The notes under the pieces are model-generated. The model did no database searches, was not told the origin of the DNA, and worked only from the letters and a program-made list of their open reading frames with translations. From assembly GCA_964036665.1 (NCBI GenBank), contig OZ038531.1:21430324-21494323 (forward strand): a DNA stretch of 64,000 nt. The letters are read 5' to 3'. A program made the position numbers and the translations under genes. How positions within the stretch are numbered: the first letter of the stretch is position 1; the number at the start of each line of letters is the position of its first letter. Below are positions 58,400 to 64,000 of this stretch, one piece after another. Source of the DNA: Gordius sp. MW1. Lineage: Eukaryota > Nematomorpha > Gordioida > Gordea > Gordiidae.

Positions 58400-61300
58400 A
58401 TAAATCAACCAAATTTAGTTTTTTAATAGATACTGGCGCGGAACTCAGTGTCATACCACCACCGCGTAACCACCATCTCACTCCCTCACACATCCTCCTT
58501 CAAGCTGCAAATAACAATTCCATACTGACCTATGGCCAAAAATCAATGGAACTGGACCTTAGCTTGCGGAGAAGCTTTCAATGGGGTCAATCGCGGACGT
58601 TAAGACACCTATCATCGGGGCTGATTTTTTTGAATCATTATAAACTTCTCGTTGATATACGGTGTAAATGTTTGTTAGATCCTAAGACTACTTTAAAGTC
58701 TTATGGGCGATATATTGACTCGTTGTATAATTTACAACTCGTAATAAAGAGCGATTCACCATATTTTAAAAATGTGTTAAAAGAGTTCCCCGATATTTAT
58801 GCCCCTCCAAATTACAGATCACGCGTAAGCCACCAAGTAGTCCACCACATACGTACACAAGGACCACCCTTTTATGCCAGACCTAGACGCTTAGACCCTG
58901 TCAAGCTAAAGATTGCCAAACAAGAGTTTGCACACATTCTCGAACTCGTCAACCATCAGAAAGCCCCTGGAGTCTTCACTGCACATGGTTCCGAAAAAAA
59001 CTCCAGGAGATTGGCGACCGTGTGGAGATTACCGAGCACTTAACGTTCTAACGATACCGGATCGTTACTTCTTGCCACATTTGCACGATTTCTCACTCAA
59101 CCTAGCCGGCACAACCATCTATACAAAAATAGATCTAGTTAGAGCTTACCATCAAATACCCGTAGTCTTGGAAGACATCGCAAAGACTGCAATAACTACC
59201 CCTTTCGGTCTTTATGAATTTTTGCGAATGCCTTTGGTTTACAATATGCTGCTCAAACATTCCAACGCTTCATTGACCAAGCTCTCCGTGGTTTCCACCT
59301 TCGCATAGTTGGACAAAATTTTAATCGCAAGTACATCAACTAGTGAACATTTAGACCACTTACGTCAGGTTTTTACACGATTAAAAGATTTTGATATAAA
59401 AATTAACCTAGACAAGTGCCAAGGGGGATGCTCTCTCTGGATTTCCAAGGACATCAAGTTTCCCACAAGGTTTAACGCCAATACCGGAGATCTCGGCCAT
59501 CAAGAATTTTGCCAACCCGACCACTATGACACAACTATGTCGTTTCGTTGGAATGGTAAATTTTTACAGGCGTTTTATACCCAACTGTGCACTACTTCTA
59601 CAACCACTGACTGATCTCCTCACCGACACAAAAGGACCATTGGACCTGACGCAGAGCGCACACGGCGCATTCCATAAGATTACAATAATGCTCGATGAAA
59701 TCTCGACTCTTAATCATTTAGTGGATGGTGCCAACATCTCTATTACAACCGACGCGTCAAACTCTGCCATCGGAGCCGTTTTACATCAGATCGTAAAAGG
59801 GGAAATCAGTTCTTTATCATTTTTCTCCCTTAAATTGAGCAAAACACAAACTCGATATAGTATATTCGGGAGAGAACTGCTAGCAATTTATCTTTCAATT
59901 AAACATTACCGACACATTTAGAAGGTCGCGACTTAACAATTCTTACTGATCACAAACCGTTAACTTACGCTATAACTTCTAAATCCAATAAATACTCATC
60001 GCGCGAAATACGACAATTAGACTATATCTCACAATTTACTTCAGATATACAGTTTATTATTATAGGTAAGGCGAATATAGTAGCAGACACTTTGTCCCGA
60101 ATCAATATCGATTCCATAAAACAACCAAATTTCATCCAACAACCAAACACATCACTCACAGAAAGAATTGCTATGACACAAAAACAAGAGCAATATCAAC
60201 TAGAAGAGCTTGAAAGCCTTAAACTGGAACAACGCTTAATTCTAGGTACAAATTTAACTATTAAGTGCGATACATCTGCAACGACGAGAACTTTAGACCT
60301 AGGACGCTCGGACGCCTAGTTTTTAATCAGCTACATAGTCTTTCTCACCCAGCTTTAAGCCCAACACTTAAACTAATCGCCCAAGGTTTCGTCTGGCCGG
60401 GAATGAACAAAGATGTACGCTATTAGACAAAGCAATGCATTGCATGTCAAAAATGCAAGGTAAATAGACACCTAATATCAACCCAGGCATGTTCGCTGAA
60501 CCAGACGCAAGGTTTAGCCACGTACATGTAGATCTCGTCGGACCCTTATCACCTTCTAACGGCCACATTAACATTTTTACTGCCGTTGATCGTTTCACCC
60601 GATGGCCGATTGCAATTCCCATTAATGCCGTTGCACGTACATTTTTGACACACTGGATAGCCAACTTTGGTGTTCCAGCGACATTAACCACGAACCGGGG
60701 ACGGCTTCCAATCAACCCTATTTAAACAACCATAAATTGCATAGCAATTAATTATCTATTTTACTAGGATATCACCATATCATTACGACAGCTTACCATC
60801 CACAAGCCAATGGATGGTAGAGCGATTTCACCCACAGCTCAAAAATTCAATCATGACAAAAGGTGACGTTACCCGTTGGTCCGACCTAATTCCTCTTGTA
60901 CTCCTAGGGATTCGCAACACCGTAAAGGAAGACCTCGCCTGTTTAAGCGCTGAGCTGGTATACGGTACTTCTTTACGACTCCCAGGACATTTTTTACAAC
61001 CATCGGATTGCGACATTAACGCTGCCGATTACATACAACGCCTTCGACAGCAGTTCGATGATGTCCGATTTACACCTTCCAGACCATTGAACATCAAACC
61101 ACAAATTTCCGTCAATTTATTTTAATCCACCCATGTTTTTATAAGAACTGATTGGTCACGCAAAGCTTTGGTTCCCCCCTATGAAGGACCTTTCAAAGTG
61201 ATTGAAAAACATACAAATTTTTTATCATAGACCACAATGGGAGGAAAGACACTGTTTCGATTGATCGATTAAAGCCAGCTTTCCTCGAGCCTAAGGTTGA

Positions 61301-61490
61301 TAACCCGAATTCATCAGCTAACCCAAATTTACCCAAACTAAACAATCACCCACCGAACCAAATTTTAAACCAACCTACCATTGTTTCTTCTACAAAACCT
61401 AGCGCACCACTTCCTAACCCAACCATTACTAAATCTGGTCGACAAGTTCATTGGCCCAAAAAATTTGCTAATTTCGTATGAACTCCGTTT
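58400..61490 (+). pseudogene. Gypsy element 1 pol (protease, RT, RNase H, integrase)
   Basis: The protease motif LIDTGAELSVIPP has DTGA at 58429-58440. The RT contains [27 protein letters not shown] and [10 protein letters not shown], but the catalytic YLDD reads stop-LDK at about 59308, so polymerase activity is lost. RNase H shows TTDASNSAIGAVL, RELLAIYLSIKHYRH and TDHKPLTYA. The integrase keeps the zinc-binding pattern (HSLSHPALS, CIACQKC), HVDLVGPLSPSNGH with the first Asp, and MVERFHPQLKNS; the second Asp region reads TNRG. A 25-bp insertion at 60730-60754 shifts its frame. Many frame changes; dead copy. Confidence 0.85.
60730..60754 (+). repeat. Lone 25-bp insertion of the end motif in integrase
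   Basis: CATAAATTGCATAGCAATTA plus flanking bases sits between the codons for STLFKQ and SILLGYHHI. Removing 25 nt restores the integrase frame exactly. The same 20-mer marks the ends of the composite repeats. Confidence 0.8.
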
Positions 61491-61503
61491 TTACGCAGCG
61501 GAT

Positions 61504-61795
61504 ATTTGTTGCATCCATTACTATGTTGATTGCTCGCGGCATATTACTAATGTCTACTTGAAACTTAATTGACTCATTTACATTACCTTACTACTTCGCG
61601 ACGTTAATTGACCAATCACATATAGCTCGCAGATTCACCACTAAATGTTAATTGTTTTAATGTATTTCAATTAATTCACGATTATATAAAGACGTGTAAA
61701 ACACTTATTTACCACTTACTTTTCTCGCATTTGACATTTATTGGATATATAATGAAGTATTTATTACTTTATAGTTTGGTAATTATTCCCCGATA
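61504..61795 (+). repeat. 3' LTR of Ty3/Gypsy element 1
   Basis: 292 bp, the pair of 51765-52056. It begins ATTTGTTGCATCCATTAC and ends CCCCGATA. Confidence 0.85.
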
Positions 61796-61946
61796 GATTA
61801 ATAAAATAAGTTGGAGAGAAATAAATTAGATATTTTGTGTCACAGAATGGCCAAACATCAACTCTAATTATCACATATCTAAATTTAACGCTACACCTAA
61901 TTCCATTCCTTAAAAATGCATTATTATGCTAACTCATTGATACCCA

Positions 61947-62240
61947 GTGGCGTAGCTAGGGGGAAGGGCGCGGGGCCAAGGCCCCCCCAAGAGCAAAAAC
62001 CTGGCTATTGGCTCCCCCCTCCCAAGGGAAGAATCTTTGGCGCCGGGGCCCCTTAAGCAATTTTTTTAAGTTTATCTTAATTAAGAAACAATATGATGAT
62101 CATAATTATTTGTTTCTGAATATAACTTTTAATTCTTAATTTAATAGTATTTCAATGTATTTACGATATAGTTCTAAAAAGTTTAAAACGGGTTTCAAAG
62201 CCCAAATAGTTTAACTCTAATTTCAACGGTTAATAATTAT
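61947..62240 (+). mobile_element. Left-end fragment of the hAT family at 25190
   Basis: CAGTGGCGTAGCTAGGGGG followed by CCCAAGAGCAAAAAC and ATTTCAACGGTTAATA matches 25190-25430. It is cut off at the LTR of Gypsy element 2, so the Gypsy insertion is the younger event. Confidence 0.75.
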
Positions 62241-62243
62241 ATA

Positions 62244-62496
62244 TGTGGCGGCGACATCAAGTAACTAAATGGATTTTTACGTCGAATTGGAGTTACCATT
62301 ATTCATCTATCCATCTATGAAACATCCGCAATTCTTCTATCCATCGCATTTGGAATTATCAACATCCGCATTTCCTTTTACACATTCGGCATAACTTTAA
62401 TATCCTTTCATTTAATCTCGCTATTCATTCGTATTATATATATTGTGTGTTTGAAATAAAGTATAACCTACACTACTTCTAGACAACCATCATACA
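62244..62496 (+). repeat. 5' LTR of Ty3/Gypsy element 2
   Basis: Starts TGTGGCGGCGACATC and ends CATCATACA, a TG...CA form. It contains TATATATATTG near 62434 and AATAAA near 62455. Next comes ATTGGTGACCTGAAACGTG, a typical primer-binding region, then the gag ATG. The 3' LTR lies beyond the window, so the bounds rest on one copy. Confidence 0.6.
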
Positions 62497-62519
62497 TTAT
62501 ATTGGTGACCTGAAACGTG

Positions 62520-63248
62520 ATGGAAACAAACACAACAACCCCAGACTCTAATGAACCAAGAGAAAGAGTAGTTCATGTGAGAATTCCTGAATTCCATCCT
62601 AAAAATGTACGCATATGGTTGTCACAGGTAAAAGCCGTGTTTCATATACGCAACATATCCTCGCAGAAGATTAAGTATTCATATCTAGTCGAATCGCTAC
62701 CCCCAGAAGTCGCGGAAGAGGTGGCAGACCTCATATTCACGGTTCCTGAATCTGCCCCTTACGACAAACTAAAGGAGGCAATCGTGAAAAGATTAGGAGA
62801 CAGTGACGAGAAGAGAATAAGGTATTTATTCTCTGAGATATTCCTTGGAGACCGCACCCCCTCCCAGTTGGTATGATATTTAAAATCTCGTTTAGGTAAC
62901 ATAGACGAAAAGATCCTTAAAAGCCTCTGGATGGACAAGCTACCCCATCATGTGGTAAGCATTTTGGCTACTATGGGAGATGATCAATCACTGGATCGTA
63001 TCGCAGACGTTGCTGATAGGATTCATGAAACTTTCAGAGTCAGCAGCTTAGCATTAGTAGCTACTCCCAATAACCCCACTCCCAATATTCCTATTTTCAA
63101 TATTCAAACAAACGAAATGCAGGAACTTATCAAAGCTGTGTCACAATTAGTACTCAAAGTAAATCAATTAACAGGCAATCCCAAAGGCAGTAGGACGACA
63201 TGGAGACGGTCAAGAAGATCTAGGGCATCATCCAGACAACGCGACTGA
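62520..63248 (+). pseudogene. Gypsy element 2 gag
   Basis: The frame METNTTTPDSNEPRERVVHV leads into RIPEFHPKNVRIWLSQVKAV, PPEVAEEVADLIF and GDRTPSQLV. There is one TGA at 62874 (probably from CGA), then YLKSRLGNIDEK and NQLTGNPKGS with a basic tail. About 242 codons. Apart from this stop it is well preserved. Confidence 0.8.
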
Positions 63249-63369
63249 CATATATTGGTACCATCAGAAGTTCAAAATGAAGCAAGAAAATGCACCCAAC
63301 CTTGCTCCTTCAATACCACCCCTCAACAAAAAAACTGATGGGCCGTCCCATATGGGCGACTATGGGAAA

Positions 63370-64000
63370 CGGCCGTACTTTCAGCCGCCTATTCTGTTTA
63401 TTCGCGGTCCACCCAACGGAAATACCTCGTCGACACAGGCTCTGAAGTTAGCGTCATCCCACCCCCTCCCAAAAATCCATTAATCCCATATGGCCCAATT
63501 CTAAAAGCGGCTAACCAAACCAACATCACACATACGGACAAGTCGTGTTGAGTTTTGACCTTGGTTTACGATGGGAATTTAAATGGGTACTTTTAGTCGC
63601 AAACGTACACACAACACACCCCTATAATTGAAGCTGACTTACTGCACCACTATAAGTTAGTTGTGGACATCAACAATAAACAACTTAGACATTCGGTATC
63701 CGTGTAGAATTCAGCAATCACACCACAAAATTCGATGCAATTCTGCACGAATTTCCGTCACTCATATCCCTTCTAAACTTCAACCGACAGATTCCACCTC
63801 ATGATGTACTCCACCACATTCTAACGAAAGGACCAGCCCAGTACGCTCGTCCTAAGAGACTGACAGCGGAAAAGTTGAACGTCGCAAAAAAGAATTCGAA
63901 TATATGTTAGAATTAGGAATCATTCAGAAATCAGAAAGCAACTAGTCAGCCCCATTGCATTTAGCCGCCAAAAAGACAGGTGATTGGAGACCTTGTGGAG
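63370..64000 (+). pseudogene. Gypsy element 2 pol, start (runs off the window)
   Basis: The protease KYLVDTGSEVSVIPP has DTGS at 63432-63443. The RT start shows FPSLISLLNFNRQIPPHDVL, GPAQYARPKRL, EFEYMLELGIIQKSESN and AAKKTGDWRPCG at the window edge. Frame changes near 63520 and 63875, and a stop after KSESN, already damage it. Confidence 0.75.

Overview
The window is AT-rich animal nuclear DNA with spliced genes and dense, nested mobile elements. Two host genes can be supported. ETFDH (electron transfer flavoprotein-ubiquinone oxidoreductase) runs on the + strand through eleven recognisable exons from 4345 to 12302. An unidentified two-exon gene for a Ser/Arg-rich, probably nuclear protein of about 574 residues lies on the - strand at 47635-49415. 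The repeat mix (Ty3/Gypsy with an arthropod-type gag, several hAT families, a Helitron, LINE relics and mariner-like MITEs) suits an invertebrate, and I lean to an arthropod. That is inference, not proof.

Layout. 1-4.3 kb: repeats, including a 738-bp non-autonomous hAT with a target duplication and a long-TIR MITE just upstream of ETFDH. 4.3-12.3 kb: ETFDH, with five copies of one palindromic MITE in its introns. 14.1-17.4 kb: composite repeat with tRNA-like modules, copy 1. 18.2-21.5 kb: hAT MITEs and two LINE fragments. 23.6-29.7 kb: a Helitron whose 5' half is split by two hAT elements and whose Rep gene is broken and stops just before the helicase. 30.4-38.2 kb: three near-identical copies of a compact reverse transcriptase-RNase H retroelement, two of them head to head as a 5.6-kb palindrome. 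39.3-42.2 kb: composite repeat, copy 2. 43.7-46.2 kb: a foldback element, a hAT fragment and a LINE endonuclease. 47.6-49.4 kb: the Ser/Arg-rich gene. 51.8-61.8 kb: a Ty3/Gypsy element with matching 292-bp LTRs, interrupted in gag by a 5.4-kb hAT insertion that itself holds a reverse-oriented relative of the composite repeat. 62.2-64.0 kb: a second Gypsy element that runs off the window.

The best candidates for something undescribed are the RT-RNase H family at 30-38 kb, which has TATA-containing terminal repeats but no visible protease, integrase or tyrosine recombinase, and the roughly 3-kb composite repeat. The latter combines tRNA T-arm modules, inverted CCAAT pairs and a recurring 20-bp end motif. 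That motif also occurs as a lone 25-bp insertion inside a Gypsy integrase. A third point of interest is the hAT transposase at 52.6-54.6 kb, whose reading frame is best explained by five very short introns (35-71 nt).
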